Below are positions 25,676 to 34,062 of a stretch of 64,000 bases of DNA, piece by piece. The notes beneath the pieces were generated by a model, which had not been told where the DNA came from, did not search any database, and saw only the letters and a list, made by a program, of their open reading frames with translations. Numbering within the stretch: the stretch's first letter is position 1; the number at the start of each line of letters is the position of its first letter. The position numbers were made by a program, and so were the translations under genes. The DNA is from CAWIHA01 sp963835855. Its GTDB lineage: Bacteria; Acidobacteriota; Terriglobia; Bryobacterales; Bryobacteraceae. The DNA lies in contig CAWIHA010000015.1 in NCBI GenBank assembly GCA_963835855.1, forward strand, positions 47,040 to 111,039, written 5' to 3'.

Positions 25676-28318
25676 GTGGAAGACCAGGAGATTATCAAAG
25701 AGTTCTTAATCGAGAGCACGGAGAATCTGGCTCGTCTGGAGCAAGAGATTGTGGAGCTGGAGCAATGCCCCGACGATCCCCGACTGTTGGCGGGCATTTT
25801 TCGGACCATTCACACGATCAAAGGCACATGCGGATTCCTCTCGTTCTCCAATCTGGAGAGCGTCACGCACATCGCGGAGAATATTCTGTCGCAACTCCGC
25901 AACGGAGAACGTAGCCTGACCCCAGAGCTGACTTCCCTAATCTTGCAAACCGTAGACGCGGTGAAAAAGGAGTTAGCTCACATTGAATCTGCCGGGAAAG
26001 AGAGTGGGGAGGTTTACGAAGACCTCCGCGGCCGGCTGACGCGAGCGTGTGACGGGAAAACGGGCAAGAGCCAAGAGCCGCGGCAGGCTGAGGATCACCA
26101 GGAGCCCACGGCAAAGCCGGAGTCAGAAGAAATGACCACGGGTTCCCCTACAGCCGTTGCGGGCCAGGATGGCGAACGCAGCGGCGCTGGCAAGGGCATG
26201 CCTGTTGCAGACTCCACCATTCGGGTTGATGTGGGGCTTCTGGACAAGCTCATGAATCTGGTCGGTGAACTGGTGCTGACGCGAAACCAGATTCTGCAGT
26301 TCAATGCGCAACAGGAAGACACCACTCTCAACGTCACTTCACAGCGGCTGAATCTGATCACCACGGAACTGCAGGAAGGCGTCATGAAGACCCGGATGCA
26401 GCCCATCGGAGTGGTTGGGAACAAGCTGCCGCGGCTGGTGCGGGATCTGGCGGCGACGCTTGGCAAACAGATCCAGCTGGAGATTGACGGTGCCGATACA
26501 GAACTCGACAAGACCATTATTGAGGCCATCAAAGACCCGCTGACACACATTGTTCGCAACTGCTGCGACCACGGTATCGAGCGCCCGGAGGTCAGGGTGG
26601 CCAACGGCAAATCAGCGCAGGGCAAAGTGATGCTGCGAGCCTTTCACGAAGGGGGGCAGGTCAATATCGAGATCGCAGACGACGGCGCCGGCATCAACCT
26701 GGCGAAGGTCAAAGAAAAGGCGATTCAAAAGGGCTTGTTGCGGCCCGATCAGGCCGAACGGATCAGCGACCGCGAAGTACTCAATCTCGCTTTTCTCCCC
26801 GGCATGTCAACCGCGGATAAGGTCACCAGCGTTTCCGGCCGCGGCGTGGGCATGGACGTAGTCAAGAGCAATATCGAGAAGATCGGTGGCACGGTGGATC
26901 TGCTGAGCCGGCCGGGACTTGGCACTACGCTCAAAGTGAAGATCCCTCTCACGCTGGCGATCATTCCCGGTCTCATCGTTACAGCCAAGGAGCGGCGGCT
27001 GGCCCCGCGCGGGCAGCGAGCTATTGGGGACCGCTTCGTGATTCCTCAAGTCAGTTTGCTGGAACTGATCCGGCTGGAAGGCGACGCCGGAAAGCGTCAG
27101 ATCGAACGCATCCAAGGGACTCAAGTCTACCGCAGGCGCGGCCAGCTTCTGCCCATCGTTTACTTGAACGAAGTGCTGGAGATGGGAGAGGCGCTTGACT
27201 CCAATGTTGTGAACATCGTGGTCTTGCAAGCCGAAGACCGGCAGTTCGGGCTGGTGGTGGATGGCATCAGCGATACCCAGGAGATCGTAGTCAAGCCGCT
27301 CGGCAAGCAATTCAAAGGACTCAGTTGTTATGCCGGAGCGACGATCATGGGCGATGGCCAGGTGGCGTTGATCCTGGACGTGTTGGGGATCGGGCAACGG
27401 TCGGGGGTGGTGCAGGAATCGCGGGAACGGTCCAGGGCCGAGGCAGAGCACAGCCAGCAGGCCGGCAGCGACCGGCAGACGTTCCTGCTCTTCCGTGCCG
27501 GTTCGTTCGAACGGGTGGCGGTCCCGCTTTCCATGGTGGCCCGTCTGGAGGAATTCCCGCAATCCAAGATCGAGCATGCCGGCGGCCGGCGAGTGGTGCA
27601 ATACCGTGGGCGGATACTGTCTCTGGCATCGTTGGGGACCATTCTCGAGGCCGGCGCGGCCGACACCGCCAGCGTTCAGGATCCAGCACAAGTAATCGTA
27701 TTCACGGATGGCGACCGCAGTGTGGGTCTCCTGGTGGACCAGATTCTGGACATCGTGGAGGAAAACATTACCGTCCGGCGGTCGGCCGACCGCAAGGGGC
27801 TTCTGGGGTCGGCGGTGATCGGCAAGAAAGTCGCTGACCTTCTCGATCTGCACGCGGTGATCCAGGCGGCGGACGAGCGGTGGTTTGGCAGCCACGAGAA
27901 CCATCCTTCCGAACGCGTGACGGTGATGGTAGCGGAATCGTCTGCCTTCGCGCGCGGCCTGGTGCGGAACTGCCTCGAAATGGCCGGTTATCAAGTGGTG
28001 GAGGCGTCGGACACACAAGAGGCGCTGCGGGTTTTAGAAAAACGGAAGATCGACGTGGTCGTGGCGTCGGCGGATCTTCGGCCGGAAGGCGGCATCGGTT
28101 TGCGCGAAAAGATGCAGCGCGTGCCCAAGTTTGCAGGGATTCCGACCTTGGCGCTTGCCAACACCGCCGAGGAGACAAAGGCGCATCGCGAGCATCTGGG
28201 GGACACCGAGGATTACCAACTGAAATTCGACCGCGAGGCCATGCTTCGTTCGGTGGCCCGGCTGGCGGCGGCGGTTGCTGCAGAGCCATCCCCCGTGCTC
28301 GCCGGGGACAGGAGCTGA
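25676..28318 (+). CDS. cheA: Hybrid CheA kinase with two CheW-like domains and a degenerate receiver
   Basis: This is an 880-residue kinase. Hpt P1 carries H46 in TIHTIKGTCG. A variable linker (100-180) leads to the dimerisation domain (GELVLTRNQILQFN) near 200-260. The ATPase domain has the N box HIVRNCCDHGIE near 290, G1 DDGAGIN near 335, and FLPGMST plus GRGVGMDVV. A P5/CheW-like domain follows (430-580), then a second CheW-like domain (about 600-740) and a C-terminal receiver-like domain (750-875). That receiver lacks the usual double Asp (VAESSA), and its acceptor cannot be aligned with certainty (VASADLRPEGG). There is no P2 domain typical of E. coli CheA. The start is GTG 25676. Confidence 0.93.
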   Translation: MEDQEIIKEFLIESTENLARLEQEIVELEQCPDDPRLLAGIFRTIHTIKGTCGFLSFSNLESVTHIAENILSQLRNGERSLTPELTSLILQTVDAVKKELAHIESAGKESGEVYEDLRGRLTRACDGKTGKSQEPRQAEDHQEPTAKPESEEMTTGSPTAVAGQDGERSGAGKGMPVADSTIRVDVGLLDKLMNLVGELVLTRNQILQFNAQQEDTTLNVTSQRLNLITTELQEGVMKTRMQPIGVVGNKLPRLVRDLAATLGKQIQLEIDGADTELDKTIIEAIKDPLTHIVRNCCDHGIERPEVRVANGKSAQGKVMLRAFHEGGQVNIEIADDGAGINLAKVKEKAIQKGLLRPDQAERISDREVLNLAFLPGMSTADKVTSVSGRGVGMDVVKSNIEKIGGTVDLLSRPGLGTTLKVKIPLTLAIIPGLIVTAKERRLAPRGQRAIGDRFVIPQVSLLELIRLEGDAGKRQIERIQGTQVYRRRGQLLPIVYLNEVLEMGEALDSNVVNIVVLQAEDRQFGLVVDGISDTQEIVVKPLGKQFKGLSCYAGATIMGDGQVALILDVLGIGQRSGVVQESRERSRAEAEHSQQAGSDRQTFLLFRAGSFERVAVPLSMVARLEEFPQSKIEHAGGRRVVQYRGRILSLASLGTILEAGAADTASVQDPAQVIVFTDGDRSVGLLVDQILDIVEENITVRRSADRKGLLGSAVIGKKVADLLDLHAVIQAADERWFGSHENHPSERVTVMVAESSAFARGLVRNCLEMAGYQVVEASDTQEALRVLEKRKIDVVVASADLRPEGGIGLREKMQRVPKFAGIPTLALANTAEETKAHREHLGDTEDYQLKFDREAMLRSVARLAAAVAAEPSPVLAGDRS

Positions 28319-28320
28319 AT

Positions 28321-28806
28321 ATGGCAGCACAGGAAACGATTACGGCGGTAGTGGAGCACGAGGCCCAGACCAGCCGGCAATTCGCAACATTCTTTGTCGA
28401 TGGCCTGTTCTTCGGCGTCGAAGTCCTGCAGGTGCAGGAGGTGCTGCGCTACCAGGAGATGACGCCGGTGCCTCTGGCGCCAGAGGTGATCGAAGGATTG
28501 ATTAACCTGCGCGGCCAAATTGTGACCGCCGTGGACATTCGCCGGCGCTTGAAGCTGAAACCGCGTCCTGACGGACAGACACCCATGAACACGGTGGTCC
28601 GCACCGCAGAAGGCGCCGTCAGCCTGCTGGTGGACGAGATTGGCGATGTCGTTGAGGTGGAAGCCGAGACCTTTGAAGTTCCGCCGGACAATGTCGATCC
28701 GGCCGCTCGCGAGTTCCTCCGGGGCGTTTACAAGCTCAAGGATCGGCTGCTGCTGATCCTGGACACGGAAAAGATAATTGATCTCGCCGTTGGGAGGGCC
28801 GCCTAG
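28321..28806 (+). CDS. cheW: CheW coupling protein
   Basis: This 161-residue CheW links chemoreceptors to CheA. Conserved features are FFVDGLFFGVEVLQVQEVLR, the VIEGLINLRGQIVTAVDIRR core and VSLLVDEIGDVVEV. ATG 28321 is 2 bp after cheA. The stop is directly followed by the TTG start of the short CheR, so translation is tightly coupled. Confidence 0.93.
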   Translation: MAAQETITAVVEHEAQTSRQFATFFVDGLFFGVEVLQVQEVLRYQEMTPVPLAPEVIEGLINLRGQIVTAVDIRRRLKLKPRPDGQTPMNTVVRTAEGAVSLLVDEIGDVVEVEAETFEVPPDNVDPAAREFLRGVYKLKDRLLLILDTEKIIDLAVGRAA

Positions 28807-29430
28807 TTGGCCTTCACCTTCTTTTTCCGGGATCAACAGGTGCTGGAGCGGGTCGTCGAGCACAGCCTCCCCAGTTTGGCGGGACGCACCCACCCTCGCA
28901 TCTGGGACGCGGGCGTGGCGATGGGGCAGGAGCCCTATACGCTTTCCATCATGTTTGCCGAGCGGATGGGGCGCTTCGCATTCAACAATCTCCGCATCGA
29001 TGCAACCGATGTGGAAAGCTCGGGCCAGTTCGCCCAGATGATCGAGGCTGGCCTGTATCCACGGGAGGAGCTGGCGCGGTTGCCCGAGGGCTTCCTGGAC
29101 AAATATTTCGAACCGAATGCCAAACCTGACCACTTTCGCGTGATCGAGAGCATCCGGCGGCCAGTGACGTACCAGCGGCACGATCTTCTGTCCTTCAAGG
29201 AAGTTGGTCACGGGTACGCGCTGGTTCTGTGCAAGAACGTACTGCTCCACTTCCAGCAGCCGGAGAGGATCGAAGTGCTCAGAATGTTCCATAGGGCGCT
29301 GGCGCCCGGTGGTTTGTTCGCCACGGAGCAGACCCAGGAGATGCCGCGGGAACTCGCTTCGCTGTTCCAGCGCGTGATTCCCGATGGGTCGTTGTTCCGC
29401 AAAGTGGAGGCCGGCGAATGCGGATCGTGA
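28807..29430 (+). CDS. CheR-like methyltransferase lacking the N-terminal domain
   Basis: This 207-residue protein matches the catalytic CheR domain: FFFRDQQVLERVV at the start, IDATDVESSGQFA, and the late CKNVLLHFQQPERIEVLRMF (the CRNVLIYF region). The N-terminal helical domain, which recognises receptors in full CheR, is absent, because the frame starts immediately after cheW. The SAM-binding motif reads WDAGVAMGQEPYTLSIM, where canonical CheR has WSAACSTGEEPYSIAM. It may act on the neighbouring soluble receptor or be non-catalytic. A full CheR is encoded at 35173. The start is TTG 28807. Confidence 0.8.
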   Translation: MAFTFFFRDQQVLERVVEHSLPSLAGRTHPRIWDAGVAMGQEPYTLSIMFAERMGRFAFNNLRIDATDVESSGQFAQMIEAGLYPREELARLPEGFLDKYFEPNAKPDHFRVIESIRRPVTYQRHDLLSFKEVGHGYALVLCKNVLLHFQQPERIEVLRMFHRALAPGGLFATEQTQEMPRELASLFQRVIPDGSLFRKVEAGECGS

Positions 29431-30062
29431 CGTTGGAAAGCAGCGGCAGGATGTACACCTCCCAGGTTTACCTGGTGCTCGGCGATGCGAGTGGGCTGGA
29501 GGACGTCAACACGCTGGTGGACGTGGGTCAGGATCCGGCCATCCTCGCAAGTATCGAGCGGGCGCCCACCGGGGTCGGCAAATGGCCCGTGGAACAAGTT
29601 GTGCTCACGCATGGCCATTCCGACCACTGCGCTCTGTTGCCGCAAATCCGCGAGGTGTTCCACCCCAAGGTGTTCGCGTTTTCTCCGAACATCGAGGGCG
29701 TCGGTGGCCTGCTGCGCGATGGGGACACGATCAAAATGGGCGACGGGGATTTCGAGGTGATTCACACGCCGGGCCATAGCAGCGACTCGATTTGCCTCTA
29801 CAACGAAGTCGACGGCGTACTCTTCGCTGGCGACTCGCCGCTGCTGATCACCTCGCCAGGCACTTATGAGGTGGGATTTCTGGCGGCGTTGGAGAAGCTG
29901 TGCGCCCGCGATGTCCGGCGGATCTATTTCGGACACGGCGCTCCGCTGACGGAGCGCTGCAACCAGAGGCTGCGTGACTCGCTAAACATGGCAACCGGGA
30001 GCGCGCCGGCGGCGGGGACGGAAGATCAGATCAAAAATCAGACGCCGGTGACGGCGCAGTGA
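29418..30062 (+). CDS. MBL-fold metallo-hydrolase in the che operon
   Basis: This 214-residue protein has a complete metallo-beta-lactamase-fold metal site: THGHSDHCALL (H-x-H-x-D-H), HTPGHSSDS, FAGDSPLL and FGHGAPLT. Such a site binds two metal ions and supports hydrolysis or redox sensing. The start overlaps the CheR-like gene by 13 bp, and the gene is followed directly by the soluble receptor. In spirochaetes a diiron MBL-fold protein (ODP) acts as the sensor for a cytosolic receptor, which gives one model for this pairing. The ligand pattern here is glyoxalase-II-like (H-x-H), not the ODP/flavodiiron H-x-E. The substrate is unknown. Confidence 0.85.
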   Translation: MRIVTLESSGRMYTSQVYLVLGDASGLEDVNTLVDVGQDPAILASIERAPTGVGKWPVEQVVLTHGHSDHCALLPQIREVFHPKVFAFSPNIEGVGGLLRDGDTIKMGDGDFEVIHTPGHSSDSICLYNEVDGVLFAGDSPLLITSPGTYEVGFLAALEKLCARDVRRIYFGHGAPLTERCNQRLRDSLNMATGSAPAAGTEDQIKNQTPVTAQ

Positions 30063-30096
30063 GTAACTCAACTAAGAAGATAAAGGAGCAAAAGTG

Positions 30097-33000
30097 ATGG
30101 CAAGACTAGAAAACGACAGCCGGCGAGTGCTTCCCGGCCGAAGCTCATCCAGCGGCGCCGCCGTTTTGGACCGTCCGGCAACCGATACGCTCGAAACGCA
30201 AACGAAGGATCTGTTGCAAGAGGAGATATTCCGGTTAGTGGAAGCCTCGCGCGCAGGGCGTCTCAGCGAGCGCGGGAAGGCAGAGCGGTTCGAAGGGAGC
30301 GACCGCAAACTGGTCGAGGGCGTGAACGCTATGCTCGATGCGATTCTGCTGCCGATCGGGGAGGGGAATCGTGTCCTGGCGCAGATCAGTATGGGCAAGA
30401 TCGACGAACTGATCACACAGACCTACAGTGGCGACCACGAGAAGATGAAGCAGGCAGTCAACAACGTGGCCGCAGTACTGCAAGGCTTGCAGAAGGAAAT
30501 GGGGCGGCTGACGGAGGCCTCGCGGGAAGGGCAACTTTCGGAACGTGGTAAACCCGACCAGTTCCAGGGCGCCTACGCCGGCATCGTGAAAGGCGTCAAC
30601 GAAATGCTGGACGCCATCTTGTTGCCGATCGGCGAAGGTAACCGCATTTTGGCCCAGATCTCCAACGGCAGGATCGACGAGCTGATCGCTCAGACCTACA
30701 AGGGCGACCACGAGAAGATGAAGGTAGCGGTCAACAGCGTGGCTACGACGCTACGAGGCATGGCTGAGGACGTCAGCATGCTGGTGAAGGCGGCGGTGGA
30801 AGGGAAACTGGCTACCCGTGCCGATGCCACCAAGCACCAGGGTGAATTTCGCAAGATTGTTGAGGGCGTCAACCAGACCCTGGACGCCGTGATCAAACCG
30901 TTGAACGTGTCCGCTGAGTACGTGGACCGCATCAGCAAAGGCGATATTCCACCGAAGATCACCGATAGCTACAACGGCGACTTCAACGAAATCAAGAACA
31001 ACCTGAACAACTGCATCGACAACATCAAGGCCCTGGTGGCCGATGCCGGCATGCTGGTGACGGCTGCGGTGGAAGGGAAACTGGCGACCCGTGCCGACGC
31101 CACCAAGCATCAGGGCGACTACCGCAAGATTGTCGAGGGCGTCAACCAGACCCTGGACGCCGTGATCAAACCGTTGAACGTGTCCGCTGAGTACGTGGAC
31201 CGCATCAGCAAAGGCGATATTCCGCCGAAAATCACAGATAGCTACAACGGCGACTTCAACGAAATCAAGAACAATCTGAACAACTGCATCGACAACATCA
31301 AGGCCCTGGTGGCCGATGCCGGGATGCTGGTGACGGCTGCAGTAGAAGGGAAACTGGCGACCCGTGCCGACGCGACCAAGCACCAGGGCGACTACCGCAA
31401 GATTGTCGAGGGCGTCAACCAGACCCTGGACGCCGTGATCAAACCGTTGAACGTGTCCGCTGAGTACGTGGACCGCATCAGCAAAGGCGATATTCCACCG
31501 AAGATCACCGATAGCTACAACGGCGACTTCAACGAAATCAAGAACAACCTGAACAACTGCATCGACAACATCAAGGCCCTGGTGGCCGATGCCGGGATGC
31601 TGGTGACGGCTGCAGTAGAAGGGAAACTGGCGACCCGTGCCGACGCGACCAAGCACCAGGGCGACTACCGCAAGATTGTCGAGGGCGTCAACCAGACCCT
31701 GGACGCCGTGATCAAACCGTTGAACGTGTCCGCTGAGTACGTGGACCGCATCAGCAAAGGCGATATTCCACCGAAAATCACAGATAGCTACAACGGCGAC
31801 TTCAACGAAATCAAGAACAATCTCAACAACTGCATAGACAACATCACAGCGCTGGTCGCCGAGACGGGCATGCTGATCAAGGCATCAGCGGAAGGCCAAC
31901 TGGCCACCCGCGCCGACGCCACTAAGCACCAGGGCGACTACCGCAAGATCGTCGAGGGTGTCAACGAAATGCTCGATGCAATCCTGCTGCCCATCGGCGA
32001 GGGTAATCGCATTCTGGCTCAAATCTCCAATGGCAAGATCGACGAGCTGATCGCCCAGACTTACAAAGGTGATCACGAAAAGATGAAGCAGGCAGTGAAC
32101 ACCGTGGCCGGCGTGCTGCAAGGACTGCAAAAGGAACTGGGGCGCCTAACCGAGGCATCCCACCAGGGACAGCTTTCCGAGCGTGGCAAGCCCGAACAGT
32201 TCCAGGGTGCCTACGCCGGCATCGTCAAGGGCGTCAATGACATGCTGGACGCCATCCTGCTGCCCATCGGCGAAGGTAACCGCGTGCTGGCGCAGATCTC
32301 CAACGGCAAGATCGACGAGCTCATCGCGCAGACCTACAAGGGCGATCACGAGAAGATGAAGCAGGCGATCAACAACGTGGCTGCAGTCTTGCAAGGCTTG
32401 CAGGAAGAGTTGAGGCGCCTGACGGTGGCCTCGCGGGAAGGCCAACTTTCCGAACGCGGCAAACCCGACCAATTCCAAGGCGCCTACGCCGGAATCGTGA
32501 AAGGCGTCAACGAGATGCTGGATGCCATCCTGCTGCCCATCGGCGAAGGTAACCGCATTCTGGCTCAGATCTCCAACGGCAGGATCGACGAACTGATCGC
32601 TCAGACCTACAAGGGCGACCACGAAAAAATGAAGCAGGCGATCAACAACGTCGCTACGACACTACGAGCAATGGCTGATGACGTCAACCTGCTGGCCAAG
32701 GCGGCAGTGGATGGCAGGCTGGCCACCCGTGCCGACGCCAGCAAGCATCAGGGGGAATTCCGCAAAATTATTGACGGGTTCAACAACACACTGGACACGG
32801 TCGTCGGGCCACTGAAGTTTGCCGCAAGCCAAGCTTCGTCGTTGGCGTCCTCGGCTGAGGAGCTGACGGCGGTGAGCGGACAGATGGCCAGCAATGCCGA
32901 AGAGACCGCTACGCAAGCGAATGTCGTCTCGGCAGCCAGCGAGCAGGTGTCCAAAAACGTGACCGTGGTCGCCTCCGGCAGCGAGGAAATGCAGGCTTCG

Positions 33001-33609
33001 ATCCGCGAGATTGCCAAGAGCGCCAATGAAGCGGCGAAGGTCGCGAAGACGGCGGTCGGGGTAGCCGAAAACACCAACAGCACCATCGCCAAACTGGGAG
33101 AATCCAGTATCGAGATCGGCAAGGTAATTAAGGTCATCACCTCCATCGCACAGCAGACCAATCTGCTGGCCCTGAATGCCACGATTGAGGCGGCGCGGGC
33201 CGGCGAGGCGGGGAAAGGCTTTGCGGTGGTCGCCAACGAAGTCAAGGAACTGGCGAAAGAGACCGCCAAGGCCACCGAAGATATCGGTCAGAAGATTGAA
33301 GCCATCCAAGGGGATACCAAGGGTGCGGTGCAAGCAATCGGCGAGATCAGTTCGATCATTAACCAAATCAACGACATTTCCAACAACATTGCCTCGGCGG
33401 TGGAAGAGCAAACCGTGACCACCAACGAAATCGGGCGCAATGTGGGCGAGGCGGCCAAGGGCACCGGCGAAATTGCCAAGAATATCGGCGGTGTCGCGGT
33501 GGCGGCGGAGAACACGACCAAAGGAGCCGCGGATACGCAAAAGGCGGCCCAGGCGCTCAGTTCGATGGCTGCTCAGCTACAGTCTCTCGTTTCCAAATTT
33601 ACCTTCTGA
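30097..33609 (+). CDS. Soluble chemoreceptor with about 19 tandem HAMP domains
   Basis: This 1170-residue methyl-accepting protein has no membrane segment or ligand-binding domain. After about 45 variable residues, nine 91-residue double-HAMP units and a final half unit run to about residue 900 (pattern GKLATRADATKHQGDYRKIV, then PLNVSAEYVDRISKGDIPPK). Four consecutive units are almost identical. The C-terminal signalling domain has the conserved tip QQTNLLALNATIEAARAGEA near 1020-1040 and a final helix bundle, but no CheR-tethering pentapeptide. ATG 30097 is favoured over GTG 30094 by the AAGGAG spacing of 8. Soluble poly-HAMP receptors (Aer2, Os-1-like) are known; this number of units is large. 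Confidence 0.93.
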   Translation: MARLENDSRRVLPGRSSSSGAAVLDRPATDTLETQTKDLLQEEIFRLVEASRAGRLSERGKAERFEGSDRKLVEGVNAMLDAILLPIGEGNRVLAQISMGKIDELITQTYSGDHEKMKQAVNNVAAVLQGLQKEMGRLTEASREGQLSERGKPDQFQGAYAGIVKGVNEMLDAILLPIGEGNRILAQISNGRIDELIAQTYKGDHEKMKVAVNSVATTLRGMAEDVSMLVKAAVEGKLATRADATKHQGEFRKIVEGVNQTLDAVIKPLNVSAEYVDRISKGDIPPKITDSYNGDFNEIKNNLNNCIDNIKALVADAGMLVTAAVEGKLATRADATKHQGDYRKIVEGVNQTLDAVIKPLNVSAEYVDRISKGDIPPKITDSYNGDFNEIKNNLNNCIDNIKALVADAGMLVTAAVEGKLATRADATKHQGDYRKIVEGVNQTLDAVIKPLNVSAEYVDRISKGDIPPKITDSYNGDFNEIKNNLNNCIDNIKALVADAGMLVTAAVEGKLATRADATKHQGDYRKIVEGVNQTLDAVIKPLNVSAEYVDRISKGDIPPKITDSYNGDFNEIKNNLNNCIDNITALVAETGMLIKASAEGQLATRADATKHQGDYRKIVEGVNEMLDAILLPIGEGNRILAQISNGKIDELIAQTYKGDHEKMKQAVNTVAGVLQGLQKELGRLTEASHQGQLSERGKPEQFQGAYAGIVKGVNDMLDAILLPIGEGNRVLAQISNGKIDELIAQTYKGDHEKMKQAINNVAAVLQGLQEELRRLTVASREGQLSERGKPDQFQGAYAGIVKGVNEMLDAILLPIGEGNRILAQISNGRIDELIAQTYKGDHEKMKQAINNVATTLRAMADDVNLLAKAAVDGRLATRADASKHQGEFRKIIDGFNNTLDTVVGPLKFAASQASSLASSAEELTAVSGQMASNAEETATQANVVSAASEQVSKNVTVVASGSEEMQASIREIAKSANEAAKVAKTAVGVAENTNSTIAKLGESSIEIGKVIKVITSIAQQTNLLALNATIEAARAGEAGKGFAVVANEVKELAKETAKATEDIGQKIEAIQGDTKGAVQAIGEISSIINQINDISNNIASAVEEQTVTTNEIGRNVGEAAKGTGEIAKNIGGVAVAAENTTKGAADTQKAAQALSSMAAQLQSLVSKFTF
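30778..31869 (+). repeat. Four tandem 273-bp repeats inside the receptor gene
   Basis: The units start at 30778, 31051, 31324 and 31597, exactly 273 bp (91 codons) apart. They differ at few positions; units 2-4 are nearly identical at DNA level. A diverged unit follows at 31870. The similarity indicates recent tandem duplication or ongoing gene conversion, and the array could change copy number in frame. Confidence 0.95.
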
Positions 33610-33616
33610 TACCCGC

Positions 33617-33643
33617 GGGGGCGCGGCACCGGGCCGCGCTCCC
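33617..33643 (+). terminator. GC-rich hairpin between receptor and cheY
   Basis: A 7-bp perfect GC stem (33621-33627 with 33633-33639) extends outward through a G-T wobble and three G-C pairs. The loop is 5 bases. No long T-run follows (GTTCTTC), so partial termination or mRNA stabilisation is likelier than full termination. Confidence 0.5.
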
Positions 33644-33687
33644 GTTCTTCACCGTGACGGATGCTTGTTGCACAAAGGAGATTGCCA

Positions 33688-34062
33688 ATGCCCAAGGCCA
33701 TGATCATCGACGACTCCAAAGCCATCCGCATGATATTGTCCAAGACACTCTCGGAAGTAGGTTATGAGGTCTGTCAGGCTACCAACGGCGAGGAAGCGCT
33801 CTCCGTGTTCGAAAAGGAACAGGGGGCTATCTCGCTCGCCCTGGTGGACTGGAACATGCCACTCATGAACGGACTTGAGTTTGTGAGGCGGCTGCGCTCC
33901 GACTCCCGCTACTCGTCGGTCTTGTTAATGATGGTCACAACGGAAACAGAAGTGAGCCAGATGACCACGGCGTTAGAGGCGGGCGCCAACGAGTACGTGA
34001 TGAAGCCGTTCACGAAAGAGATAATCACTGGCAAGCTACGCTTGCTCGGCCTGCTGCAGTGA
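33688..34062 (+). CDS. cheY: CheY-like receiver (second copy)
   Basis: This 124-residue single receiver has the acidic pocket MIIDDSKAIRM, acceptor D54 in LALVDWNMPLMNG, Thr in MMVTTETE and Lys in YVMKPFTKE. ATG 33688 has an AAGGAG site 7 bp upstream, which fixes the start. It is only loosely similar to the 24715 protein, so it is an older paralogue, not a recent duplicate. The stop overlaps the cheB start (GTGA). It may feed the FliM/FliN proteins encoded nearby. Confidence 0.9.
   Translation: MPKAMIIDDSKAIRMILSKTLSEVGYEVCQATNGEEALSVFEKEQGAISLALVDWNMPLMNGLEFVRRLRSDSRYSSVLLMMVTTETEVSQMTTALEAGANEYVMKPFTKEIITGKLRLLGLLQ

Noticed and set aside
30751..31656. 301-codon minus-strand ORF with internal repeats
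   Set aside because: It is the antisense of the HAMP repeats; its repeats only mirror the 273-bp units.
30778..31869. CRISPR-like or satellite array
   Set aside because: The repeats are long, adjacent, in frame and encode HAMP domains.
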